A DNA stretch of 9,334 nt from JABMPR01 sp964508765 (GCA_964508765.1 CAZDVD010000066.1:1-9334); one strand, 5' to 3'; positions 1 to 7,242 are shown, counted from the stretch's first letter. The notes: generated from the letters alone by a model not told the origin. Translations and numbers: made by a program.

Positions 1-7
1 TAAATAC

Positions 8-39
8 AAAAAGTCCCTTGTTCTGTCGAATAAGGGACT
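8..39 (-). terminator. Rho-independent terminator downstream of dnaG
   Basis: Bases 12-23 and 28-39 form a 12-position stem with one A-C mismatch on the minus-strand RNA and a 4-nt loop. The stem is followed on that strand by a U run (positions 12-8, then GUAUUUA). The plus strand has no T run after the stem, so it should act only on minus-strand transcripts. It lies about 265 nt past the dnaG stop and is the best candidate for the 3' end of the yqeY-cvpA-mutS2-dnaG transcript. A short unrecognised gene between it and dnaG cannot be fully excluded. Confidence 0.75.
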
Positions 40-303
40 CCTCGCTGTCATTTTTCCGATGATATTTTAGGCTAAAACCAAAAGCGAGTCAAGTCTGAGG
101 TCAATATATTTTGAATTATTTTAGCGGATGTATACTTCTGAATATATTGGCGTTAAGGTGGGATAGTATTATAAATCTGACAGACTATCGCCAGCTAAAA
201 TTCCACCAACCCCTCGATTCCTCACTAAGGCGTCAGCGTGCGGTCTTTGATTTTGGGAAATAAACGATAAACAGGGAATAAGCAGTACAGGCTGGAAGCG
301 TAA
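40..303. other. Non-coding stretch downstream of dnaG
   Basis: I see no convincing gene or tRNA-like fold on either strand here. It lies between the dnaG stop and the terminator and probably forms a long 3' untranslated region of the dnaG transcript. The minus strand has an isolated TATAAT-like hexamer near 168-173 without a good -35 box, so I do not call a promoter. The one notable element is the diverged terminal-repeat copy at 185-207, listed separately. Confidence 0.5.
185..207 (+). repeat. Diverged third copy of the DUF559-cassette terminal repeat
   Basis: This 23-bp stretch begins CTATCGCCAGCTAAAA. It matches 19 of 23 positions of the right end of the DUF559 cassette read inward (minus strand from 2654, CTATCGCAAGTTAAAA and on). 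The outer 13 bp are shared with both cassette ends at two mismatches. Its orientation is that of the left cassette end. No clear paired hairpins follow it, so it is probably a decayed or solo element end. That it belongs to the same repeat family is inferred from similarity within this window only. Confidence 0.5.
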
Positions 304-2112
304 TTACATGGGAGTGGGGTTGGGTTTTATATCCCGTTGTTCAAGCTGAAGCTCTACTTTTCTTCTGAAAAACTCAGTGGAATCTTCGCCTCTGGCATCC
401 GCATCACGCATGCTCTGCTTCAGCTCGTCCATCTCCCGCTGAATCGCCCACCAGCGCACCGTTTTTATGCATTGATGTGCGTGGGTCATACTTTCTAAAT
501 CCGGGCGAGCCTCATTAATCAATCGAGCAATAAAACGACGAATCTCTGAGGATTCAATTTCATCCAGTAACCTGGAGTGGTTGATCGGTAATTCCTTGCG
601 CAGACGACCATGGAGCATCTGAAATATTTCCACATAATGGAAAGCTTTGATATCCTCATCACTGATGGTGGAAGTCAACCAGTTGAGTAGACTCTCATCC
701 TGGCTCAAATGCAGACGCAGCAATTCGAACTCGGCCTTCTCAGCACCGGATTCGGGACGACGTAAAGTGTCTGGCTTCGCCTGGGTTTGCCTGGCTGGAG
801 CATCAGGTACATAATCTGGACGGCGTACTCGCTTGGTTTGTCGCTTCAGTAAACCCATAACGGCATCTTCGGGAACATGCATTTCATCAGCAAGTTGACC
901 AGCAAGCATCCCGCGGAGAATCTCATTCTGCATAAGGGCCAATTCAGATACCATGCCTTCCAGAAAAGCGGTACGCTTCACTGGAGAATCCATTTGATCC
1001 TGATTGTTCCGCAGTACAAAAGTCATGAAATCAAGGGCAGAATCGATGAGTTTTTGAAATGCTTTGGCATCCTTCTCATCAAAAAAGCTATCGGGATCTT
1101 CCCCTTTGGGTATCTGGATAATGCGAACGTCTAGACCTTTATCTAAAAGGGTCAATCCAGCCTTTTGGGCGGCTTTCTGACCAGCTGCATCTCCATCGTA
1201 GCAAACCAATACCTTATCTGCAAAACGCTTGACCAATCCTGCTTGTTCAGGGGTGAATGCAGTACCTGTACCAGCCACAACATTCTGAAAGCCTTCCTGA
1301 TAGAGACGAATGAGATCCATATAGCCCTCAACCAAGATGGCAGTGCGGGAAGTCCTGATCTCATCACGACTCTGATTTAAACCATAGAGGGTCCGACCTT
1401 TATGGTAAATCGGTGTTTCCGGACTATTCATATACTTGGCGCCATCTGCCTCACCAAATATTCTACCACCTAAGGCTTGAACCTTGCCATTGATATCCAT
1501 GATGGGGAACATGATCCGATTACGGAAGCGATCATAGTATCCACCCCCATTCTTGGGCATGAGTAGACCGCTGCGGGTGAGAACATCCTGGGATAACCCC
1601 AGCTTCATCACTTCCAGAGTCACTGTATCCCAGCTATCAGGAGCAAACCCAACCCGGAAGGTTTTCAGGGTTTCTTCTGAGAGACCCCGCTTGAGCAAAT
1701 AGTCTTTGGCTGACTTAGCGGGGGCACCATTGAGCTGTCTCTCAAAGACCCTGGTAGCAATTTCGTGCATATTGTAAATGGACGCGCGATCATCCTTTTT
1801 GCGAGGTTCACCGGGGTCAGTTTCAATGTGGATATTGGCTCGGTCAGCCAGCAGTTTTACTGAGGATAGAAAATCAAGACGCTCATGTTCCATAATGAAG
1901 TTGATGACATTGCCACCGGCTCCACATCCGAAGCAATGATAAATCTGTTTATCGGGACTGACGCTAAAGGAAGGGGTCTTTTCATTGTGGAAGGGGCAGC
2001 GACCAAAGAAATTGCGACCGGAGCGCTTGAGCTGGACGTAATCTGAAATCACATCCACCACATCGTTGGCTTCCCGGACTTGTTCAATAATATGTTCAGC
2101 GATAAGGGCCAT
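304..2112 (-). CDS. dnaG: DNA primase DnaG
   Basis: This primase synthesises the RNA primers for Okazaki fragments and leading-strand starts and acts with the replicative helicase DnaB. The 602-residue length is normal for bacterial DnaG. Domains in order are: a CHC2 zinc-binding domain with C39, H42, C60 and C63; an RNA-polymerase-like core with the RFRNRIMFPI motif near 195-204; a TOPRIM fold with E262 (EGYMD) and D306/D308 (DGDAAG), the metal-binding acidic residues; and a C-terminal helicase-binding region from roughly 450 onward. The ATG start fits the family N-terminus but has no evident Shine-Dalgarno sequence, so it may depend on read-through translation or on an upstream leader. It is the last gene of the yqeY-cvpA-mutS2 block and is separated from mutS2 by the DUF559 cassette. 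No key residue is missing. Confidence 0.98.
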   Translation of the reverse strand: MALIAEHIIEQVREANDVVDVISDYVQLKRSGRNFFGRCPFHNEKTPSFSVSPDKQIYHCFGCGAGGNVINFIMEHERLDFLSSVKLLADRANIHIETDPGEPRKKDDRASIYNMHEIATRVFERQLNGAPAKSAKDYLLKRGLSEETLKTFRVGFAPDSWDTVTLEVMKLGLSQDVLTRSGLLMPKNGGGYYDRFRNRIMFPIMDINGKVQALGGRIFGEADGAKYMNSPETPIYHKGRTLYGLNQSRDEIRTSRTAILVEGYMDLIRLYQEGFQNVVAGTGTAFTPEQAGLVKRFADKVLVCYDGDAAGQKAAQKAGLTLLDKGLDVRIIQIPKGEDPDSFFDEKDAKAFQKLIDSALDFMTFVLRNNQDQMDSPVKRTAFLEGMVSELALMQNEILRGMLAGQLADEMHVPEDAVMGLLKRQTKRVRRPDYVPDAPARQTQAKPDTLRRPESGAEKAEFELLRLHLSQDESLLNWLTSTISDEDIKAFHYVEIFQMLHGRLRKELPINHSRLLDEIESSEIRRFIARLINEARPDLESMTHAHQCIKTVRWWAIQREMDELKQSMRDADARGEDSTEFFRRKVELQLEQRDIKPNPTPM

Positions 2113-2149
2113 GTTTCAGCGGTGAAGATAAGACGGTGGGAATTGAAAA

Positions 2150-2209
2150 CTATCGCAAGTTATCTCCCCCTCTGTCAGAGCGCAGCTCTGACATCTCCCC
2201 TAGGGGAGA
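2150..2209 (+). repeat. Left end of the DUF559 cassette (terminal repeat plus two hairpins)
   Basis: The 13-bp terminal repeat is followed by CTCCCCCTC, then a perfect 9-bp stem (TGTCAGAGC, loop GCA, GCTCTGACA) at 2173-2193, then the perfect palindrome TCTCCCCTAGGGGAGA at 2194-2209. Six A residues follow on the plus strand. On the minus strand, where transcription runs, the T run precedes the hairpins instead of following them. It is therefore not a normal intrinsic terminator for the DUF559 gene. The GGGGAG arm could also pair with the first C-rich block, giving alternative folds. Confidence 0.7.
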
Positions 2210-2223
2210 AAAAAGTCTACCTG

Positions 2224-2580
2224 TTAGTGGCTTTCGTTCAAGGCATGTAAAATAGTTGAGAGTACTTTTCCCTCGTCTTGAAACACCTCTGCATTTTTGA
2301 ATCGCAATATCCGGTACCCATTGGCTTTGAGTAGCTCCTCTCGGCGTTGATCATATTCCCGAGCCTTTTGAGTGTTATGGATTGGTCCATCCAACTCAAT
2401 TATCAATTTCTCAGAGAAACAAAGGAAATCGACGATATAGCTAAGAATGACATGCTGTCGACGGAATTTATACCCGCCGAGTTTTTTACCCCGCAAAAGG
2501 GACCACAGTTGATATTCAGTCGCTGTTTGTTTGCGCCTAAGCCTCTTACTTCTAGCCAACAGATGTCTTGGGATTTTCAT
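2224..2580 (-). CDS. DUF559 domain (Vsr/PD-(D/E)XK-like endonuclease fold) protein
   Basis: This 118-residue single-domain protein belongs to the DUF559 family, which is related to very-short-patch-repair (Vsr) and restriction-type endonucleases. Visible family motifs are TATEYQLWSLLR at 19-30, GYKFRRQ at 36-42, YIVDF at 48-52 with D51, the core IIELDG at 60-65 with E62 and D64, H68, and GYRILRF toward the C-terminus. A DNA nuclease activity is inferred from the fold; its biological role is not established. The ATG start has an AAGGAGG ribosome site about 10 nt upstream, in the 3' arm of the cassette's right hairpin. The gene fills its inverted-repeat cassette and interrupts an otherwise housekeeping gene block, which suggests acquisition as a unit. 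Confidence 0.9.
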   Translation of the reverse strand: MKIPRHLLARSKRLRRKQTATEYQLWSLLRGKKLGGYKFRRQHVILSYIVDFLCFSEKLIIELDGPIHNTQKAREYDQRREELLKANGYRILRFKNAEVFQDEGKVLSTILHALNESH

Positions 2581-2589
2581 AAATATTTT

Positions 2590-2654
2590 CCCTCCTTCAG
2601 GAGGGTCAGTTTGAAAAACTGGGGAGGAGAGGGAGGGATTTTAACTTGCGATAG
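2590..2654 (-). repeat. Right end of the DUF559 cassette (terminal repeat plus two hairpins)
   Basis: Read on the minus strand from 2654: the 13-bp terminal repeat, an AAA-led pyrimidine block, a 6-bp hairpin (CAGTTT, 3-nt loop, AAACTG; 2621-2607), then CCCTCC-TGAA-GGAGGG (2605-2590) and an A-rich run into the DUF559 start codon. The GGAGGG arm doubles as the ribosome-binding site of that gene, so a folded hairpin would mask it. The layout mirrors the left end although the stem sequences differ. Confidence 0.65.
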
Positions 2655-5197
2655 CTATTTCAACTCCACAAAAGTAATCCCTGCCCCACCTTCGTCCATG
2701 CCGCCCAAACGTTTGTTCTTTACGGAGGGATGTTTATCCAGGACTTCATGAACCACTTTTTTGATCACACCGGTTCCCTTGCCGTGTATGATTTGCATGA
2801 GGGATAAATTACTGAGCACAGCCTGATCAATAAAGCGACCCAGTTCTTCGATAGCTGCCTCAGCTCGAAAGCCTCGAAGATCCAGAGAATAGGTGCTCCC
2901 CTGCCGATTGGCAACATTCACAACTGTGGTGGATTGATGCGATGCTTCTGCTTTTTCGGGAGCTTTTCCCAACCACTCTACTGGAACTCTTAATCGTTTG
3001 CCGTCTACTTCTACCATGGTTTTACCTTTGAGGGGAGTTTCCAGAACGACGCCAATCTGATCAAGACTGAAAACGGTAACTTCCAACCCCTGAATGATGT
3101 CTTCACTTCGGATTTTTTTTAGCTTGAGAGGTTCTTCGGTTTCCTCGATGACCTTTTCCAGCTCAGCTTCAATTTGATCCAGGGTTCCCCGAACTTCTTT
3201 GATGTTCTCTTTCCCAGCCTGAGATTCCTTGATCTGGCGGATGACCTGCTCCACTGTCTGGCGGGCATCTGTGATAATCTGACCTGCTTTTCTGGCCGCT
3301 TCTCGGTCGGCTTTACGTTCGGCTTTCTGGACAGATTCCAGAGCGGTATCCATGCGTTTCTGCTTCATTTTCAGATCGCGTTGGACATCGGTGTTATCTG
3401 ATTTTAAATCTGAAAGTGTAGCTCGTTCGGCTTCCAGTGAGCGTAGCAATTTCTCCATACTGTCTCGTGCCCAACCGATATAACCACGAGCAGCCTTCAG
3501 GATATCATCAGATAANNNNNNNNNNNNNNNNNNNNNNNNNNNNNNNNNNNNNNNNNNNNNNNNNNNNNNNNNNNNNNNNNNNNNNNNNNNNNNNNNNNNN
3601 NNNNNNNNNNNNNNNTGTCTCGTGCCCAACCGATATAACCACGAGCAGCCTTCAGGATATCATCAGATAATCCGAGACGTTTTGAAATCTCAAAGCCATA
3701 ACTGCTGCCAGGCACACCGGCTAAAAATTTATAGGTCGGTTTGAGTCCCTTCTGGTCAAACTCCATGGCGCCATTCATGACATTTTCTGCTTCGTGGGCG
3801 AACACTTTGAGATCCCCGAGGTGGGTGGTGGCGATGGTTTTTACACCGCGCGCTCCCAATGATTCCAGAATAGATCTGGCCAGAGCAGCTCCTTCAGCAG
3901 GATCTGTACCGGTTCCCAATTCATCCAGCAGCACTAGACTCTGAGAGGTGGTCTGCTCCAGGATACTTATGATGGTACTCAAGTGGGCAGAAAAGGTGGA
4001 GAGATCATCCACCAGGGATTGTTGGTCTCCAATATCTGTAAAAATATTATCTATAAAGGGAATCACACTGCCTTCAGCCGCTGGGACTGGAACACCCGCA
4101 TTGGCCATGAGTGTCAGGAGACCAATGGTTTTGAGTGCGACTGTCTTGCCACCAGCGTTAGGTCCTGTAATGATGAGCGTCGTGGTCTGGCTGTCCATGG
4201 CAAGCTCAAGTGGCACCACTTTTCTCTGGAGGGCTAGTCTGGGATTACGGGCTGTTTTGAGCAGAAAGATCCCCTCTTCTGAGAGTGTGGGAATGCTACA
4301 GGCAAACGTTTTACCAAATTTGGCCAGAGCCATGTGGTAATCCAATACTTCCAGCATATTGTAATTCATCTGAATCGTGGCATAATGGGTGTAGAGACGA
4401 CTCGTCAGCTCCCGCAAAATGCGCTGGACTTCCTGTTGCTCTTCTATTTCAATGGTCTTTATCTGATTATTTAATTCGATAATCTCGAAGGGTTCAATAA
4501 AGGTAGTGGTCCCTGTATGGGACATGTCCTGAATCACTCCCTGAACCTGATGTTTATAAGAACTAATAACGGGCAGTACCAAACGTCCACCCTTGATACC
4601 AGCTTGAGATTCATTCAAATAACCGGAATCACTATACTTTTTAACCAGGTCAGCCATACGTATTCGCACAGCACCACCAGATTTCCGCAGTTTGCGTCGC
4701 AGCGATGACAACGTTGAAGAGGCATTATCTAAAACTTCACCATCTGGTCCCACAATCCTGAGAATATCCTTTTCAATATCCAAGAGTGGGGTAATCCGTT
4801 CAATATCTGCTTCCCAGATTGATGTTTCATCTGCAGGATGATTAAGAAAAATATTTTTCAGGGTCCTGCATTGCTCAAGGACATTGTGAATTAGTTTCAG
4901 GTCTTCAGGATAGAGGGTGCTGCCTGACAGAGCCAGTAGTTTGAGAATATCATGGAGGTCAGCATAGGGCCGTATATAGAAACTGCTGTTGAGATCCATG
5001 AGCATTTCAACACCAGCTACACGATCATACTGGTTTCTTATGGCGACAGGATTGTTTTGGGGCTGCAGTTGTTCAAACTGATGCGTAACACTGACGCCGG
5101 CGGCTTCATCTGCCAGCCACTGCCTGACATCATCAAACCCGAGATGCTGGTAGCTTACAGGATCAGTCTCAGTATTGGTCTTCAACAGTGGATTCAT
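2655..5197 (-). CDS. mutS2: Endonuclease MutS2 (interrupted by an assembly gap)
   Basis: MutS2 is an ATPase that binds branched DNA and limits recombination; in some Firmicutes it also acts in rescue of collided ribosomes. The sequence is split by 100 Ns flanked by an identical 55-bp repeat. Collapsing these gives 2388 nt, or 795 residues, the usual family length, with unbroken reading through GYIGWARD-SMEKLL. In this collapsed numbering there is a MutS core and clamp region (about 1-330), Walker A GPNAGGKT at 345-352, the STFSAHL segment at 400-406, Walker B LLDE with D425/E426, H459 in ATTHLGDLK, a long coiled coil (about 525-650) and a C-terminal Smr nuclease domain (about 718-795). The Smr motifs LDLRG (720-724) and HGKGTG (753-758) are intact. 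The ATG lies within cvpA (29-nt overlap), which suggests translational coupling; no strong ribosome site is seen. Confidence 0.95.
3461..3670. other. Scaffolding gap flanked by an identical 55-bp overlap
   Basis: Bases 3461-3515 and 3616-3670 are the same 55-bp sequence, and 3516-3615 is exactly 100 N. The excess of 155 nt is not a multiple of three and splits mutS2 into two frames. Removing it joins them seamlessly. An exact 55-bp overlap is what two contigs sharing one terminal k-mer of length 55 would show, and 100 N is a conventional placeholder. I read this as one locus with no real duplication or missing sequence. Confidence 0.9.
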
Positions 5198-6059
5198 CTG
5201 ACGACTGCATCTCTGCGTCTATCTCTTTGATTCGCTTGTGCAGATCCTGCTTTTGAGCAGGATTCATGTATTCCATGGCTTTGTCCATGAGGGAAGCACC
5301 GGTCGAATCTTTGCTTTGAATGGCTCCTTCCATAAGGGACTGAGCATTGCCAGTTCGCATGGCTTCCATGGCCTGCATAATCATTGCCTGTTGTGGTTCA
5401 TCCAGAGATTCCAGGGCTTTTCTTATGGTTTCATTCTGCATGAGTTCATTACCCATACCTCCCATACCATCTTCACCGCTTCCCGTGAGTAAACCCATAC
5501 CGCCTTTACCTCCAAGAGCCATTTGAAGCAGCGCTGTCTTGTCGGCATCAGGATCCATCATGTTTTGCAGAAGTGCCAATTCATCCTCAAGGGAAAGAAC
5601 ATAGACCATTTGACCTGCAAATATTTCTACAACCGGATACAGTTTTGAATCTTTCTGCCAGGTGCCGCGCATAGTTTCAGGAACCATGGCAAAAGCCCAG
5701 ACGACTGCAGACAGTATGAGTCCTGCTTTAAGCGCCCCAAAGGTAATACCGCCTATTCGATCTACTGCCCCCAGATGCATGGTTTTGACTAATTTTCGCA
5801 GCAGATAAGAAATGAAGGTGATGGAATACATCGTGACCAAAAATACAATCACAAAACCTGCTGGAGTCTTGTAAGCTTCAGGAATATTGATGAGTGGTTC
5901 TAAGAAAACAGTGCCATATTGATTGTAGTTCATGGCGGCATAAACCGCTGCATAAATACCAACCAATTTCAAGACACCATCAATGAGTCCCTTTTTCAAA
6001 CCGCTCACTGCCATGATGACAATGAGAAATAAACCAATTAGATCAAAACCTGTGGCCAT
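5169..6059 (-). CDS. cvpA: CvpA family membrane protein with Met/Gly/Gln-rich C-terminal extension
   Basis: This is a CvpA (colicin V production) family inner-membrane protein. The family is often linked to envelope integrity, though its molecular role is poorly defined. Residues 1 to about 160 hold the CvpA domain, with hydrophobic segments near 7-25, 30-46, 66-86 and 103-125 and the family-like GLKKGLIDG turn near 20-28. Typical CvpA proteins end near here. This one continues to 296 residues with a soluble tail that starts with a Gly/Met stretch (GGKGGMGLL and GEDGMGGMGNELM) and then a Met/Gln-rich helical region. Its ATG overlaps the yqeY stop (TAATG), and its end overlaps mutS2 by 29 nt, so the three genes are probably co-translated. 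Adjacency of cvpA and mutS2 is common in bacteria. The domain call is confident; the tail function is unknown. Confidence 0.88.
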   Translation of the reverse strand: MATGFDLIGLFLIVIMAVSGLKKGLIDGVLKLVGIYAAVYAAMNYNQYGTVFLEPLINIPEAYKTPAGFVIVFLVTMYSITFISYLLRKLVKTMHLGAVDRIGGITFGALKAGLILSAVVWAFAMVPETMRGTWQKDSKLYPVVEIFAGQMVYVLSLEDELALLQNMMDPDADKTALLQMALGGKGGMGLLTGSGEDGMGGMGNELMQNETIRKALESLDEPQQAMIMQAMEAMRTGNAQSLMEGAIQSKDSTGASLMDKAMEYMNPAQKQDLHKRIKEIDAEMQSSDESTVEDQY

Positions 6060-6511
6060 TAGCTGAGCATCCCTCTTACGATTTCTTGAAGACGTTTCCC
6101 GTCTGCTTTCCCTGCGGCAGCTTTCATGAGTGGACCCATGACTTTCCCCACATCACTCATGCTGGCAGCTCCGGTTTCCTCCATGACCTGTTTGACCAGG
6201 GCCTGCATTTCAGAGTCATTCATCATCTGGGGGAGATACTTTTCCAGAACCAGCAATTCAGCCTTTTCAACGGCTACGAGTTCAGGTCGTTCACCCTTTT
6301 CATACAAGACGATGGCTTCCTTGCGCTGCTTGGCGGCTGTTTGAACCAGCTTGACAAATTCTGCTTCTGTGAGGGGCTCCCCTTTTTCAATTTCACGGAA
6401 TTGTATTCTGGACTTCAAATCTCGGACTGTTTTTAAGGAAGTTCCGTCCTTGGCTTTCATGGCCGTTTTTAATTGTTCAGTAAGTTCTTTATGAAAATCC
6501 AATTTATACAC
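6059..6511 (-). CDS. yqeY: GatB/YqeY domain-containing protein
   Basis: This 150-residue protein matches the YqeY family, which resembles the C-terminal tRNA-interacting domain of GatB, the amidotransferase subunit. Its exact function is unproven, and a role around tRNA or charged amino acids is inferred from the fold. The family pattern is visible in AMKAKD near 17-22, the KSRIQFREIEKGEPL region, QRKEAIVLYEKGERPEL, LEKYLPQMM and the closing VGKVMGPLM...GKRLQEIV segment. The drawn start is GTG at 6511. A TTG three codons inward (6502) has GGGAG about 8 nt upstream and aligns better with the family N-terminus, so a 147-residue form is plausible. The gene opens the yqeY-cvpA-mutS2-dnaG block and its stop overlaps the cvpA start. 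Confidence 0.93.
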   Translation of the reverse strand: MYKLDFHKELTEQLKTAMKAKDGTSLKTVRDLKSRIQFREIEKGEPLTEAEFVKLVQTAAKQRKEAIVLYEKGERPELVAVEKAELLVLEKYLPQMMNDSEMQALVKQVMEETGAASMSDVGKVMGPLMKAAAGKADGKRLQEIVRGMLS

Positions 6512-6768
6512 TCCCGTCGTATTGTCTAAAAAATGGACCCTAACTAGCCCCAGGTCCTATCTCATTTTCTGTCACCGCTGAGCTGAATCACACAGCATTT
6601 ATCCGCTTTGGTTTAGAGGGGTCATCATGCCACAGCAATCTATTTTTCACGCGTTTATCCCCAGTAATAACTCAGCGAAGGCAGATAAAAATAACCCAGA
6701 ATCTATCACATATGGACAAGTATTTGGTGGAGAACCTGAAATGGTTTAGCTAGAGTTAAGCTCCTGGA
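6512..6768. other. Intergenic region between the signalling genes and yqeY
   Basis: No gene is called in these 257 bp. The stretch must contain the end of the hydrogenase/signalling transcript and probably the promoter of the yqeY block, but no minus-strand -35/-10 pair is convincing. GACAAT near the yqeY start is the nearest -10-like hexamer. A terminator-like hairpin lies at 6528-6557. A 40-codon plus-strand reading frame (6627-6749) with a GAGGGG sequence 5 nt before its ATG is possible but unsupported by any recognisable similarity. No tRNA-like fold is seen. Confidence 0.5.
6528..6557 (-). terminator. Weak terminator-like hairpin just before yqeY
   Basis: On the minus strand GGACC (6557-6553) pairs with GGTCC (6539-6535) around a 13-nt loop. 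An A and six T residues (6533-6528) follow. The 5-bp stem is short for an intrinsic terminator. It could end the upstream signalling operon or act as a leader element for yqeY, whose start lies 16 nt further on. Confidence 0.35.
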
Positions 6769-7242
6769 TCAAGGAACATCAAAAACATCACGTAAGGCGT
6801 TGGTTGCTTCCTCAAGATGCTTCTCTTCTATAATAGCAGAAATGGAACTGATGGAGGTGGAAATAGAGAGAATATTGATACCACGAATACCCAGTGCGCG
6901 GAAGAAAGTTGCTGCCAGACCACATCTTTCCTTAAAATGGGGTCCATAAATTGTGAGCAGACACACCTCTTCAATTACTTCGACGCTGATATCTTCATGG
7001 AGTTCAGCGATTGCATCGACGGCCTTGCTGAAGGAATCCGAAGCATCATGGTGCAATGTGACTGAAAGATTAGCTTTGCCATTGCTGTCCATATTTTCAC
7101 TGATAAAATTAACAGTTTGCCCATAGAAGCAGAATTCCTCCAGAGCCGAACCGCCCCAATCGGGTTCATCGGGTAAATTGAATATTCGAATAAAGGTCAG
7201 TTTCTCATCAACGATGATACCACCGATGGATTCCTTTCTCAC
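6769..7242 (-). CDS. Stand-alone tandem ACT-domain protein (aspartokinase regulatory-like)
   Basis: This 157-residue protein looks like the regulatory half of an aspartokinase without the kinase domain. Residues about 6-80 align by eye with the first aspartokinase ACT domain (I-GGIIVDEKLTFIRIFNLPDEP, then VNFISENMDSNGKANLSVTL). Residues about 90-157 match the second (GLAATFFRALGIRGINI, then ISTSISSISAIIEEKHLEEA and a closing ALRDVF). ACT domains usually bind amino acids and pair up. The ligand here is unknown, and binding of lysine or threonine is only a guess from the family. The GTG start overlaps the histidine kinase stop (GTGA) and is preceded by GAGGAGG at 7253-7247 with a 4-nt spacer, so coupled translation with the kinase is likely. 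No catalytic residue or membrane segment is visible. Confidence 0.8.
   Translation of the reverse strand: MRKESIGGIIVDEKLTFIRIFNLPDEPDWGGSALEEFCFYGQTVNFISENMDSNGKANLSVTLHHDASDSFSKAVDAIAELHEDISVEVIEEVCLLTIYGPHFKERCGLAATFFRALGIRGINILSISTSISSISAIIEEKHLEEATNALRDVFDVP

Larger units (their letters stand above)
2150..2654 (-). mobile_element. Inverted-repeat-bounded cassette carrying a DUF559 gene
   Basis: The 505-bp unit is bounded by perfect 13-bp inverted repeats, CTATCGCAAGTTA at 2150-2162 and its complement at 2642-2654. Reading inward, both ends share one plan. The left end has a pyrimidine block (2163-2172), a 9-bp hairpin with 3-nt loop (2173-2193), a 16-bp palindrome (2194-2209) and an A run. 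The right end has a pyrimidine block (minus strand, 2639-2622), a 6-bp hairpin with 3-nt loop (2621-2607), a CCCTCC/GGAGGG hairpin (2605-2590) and an A-rich run. The hairpin sequences differ between ends while the layout is kept. The DUF559 gene fills the interior. The right repeat begins directly after the mutS2 TAG stop. No transposase is present, so movement would need a factor in trans or a RAYT/REP-like mechanism. Mobility is inferred. Confidence 0.6.

Noticed and set aside
110..136. Plus-strand promoter (TTGAAT with TATACT)
   Set aside because: The spacing is only 14 nt and no gene follows on that strand.
2136..2149. Extension of the left terminal repeat outward (GTGG and TTGAAA also occur at the mutS2 end)
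   Set aside because: The similarity needs two indels, the matching part on the other side is mutS2 coding sequence, and the third copy at 185 lacks it, so I kept the 13-bp boundary.
2173..2209. Hairpins after the DUF559 gene as a rho-independent terminator
   Set aside because: On the transcribed minus strand the T run comes before the stems, not after. The matching architecture at the other end of the cassette fits an element end better.
2347..2751. Plus-strand 134-residue reading frame
   Set aside because: It spans the DUF559 gene, the repeat end and the end of mutS2 on the opposite strand and shows no protein family features.
3461..3670. A true tandem duplication or insertion inside mutS2
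   Set aside because: The two copies are identical, the spacer is exactly 100 N, and removing 155 nt restores one conserved reading frame of normal MutS2 length.
3948..4340. Plus-strand 130-residue reading frame opposite mutS2
   Set aside because: It is antisense to the conserved MutS2 ATPase domain, including Walker A; its composition is what a shadow frame would give.
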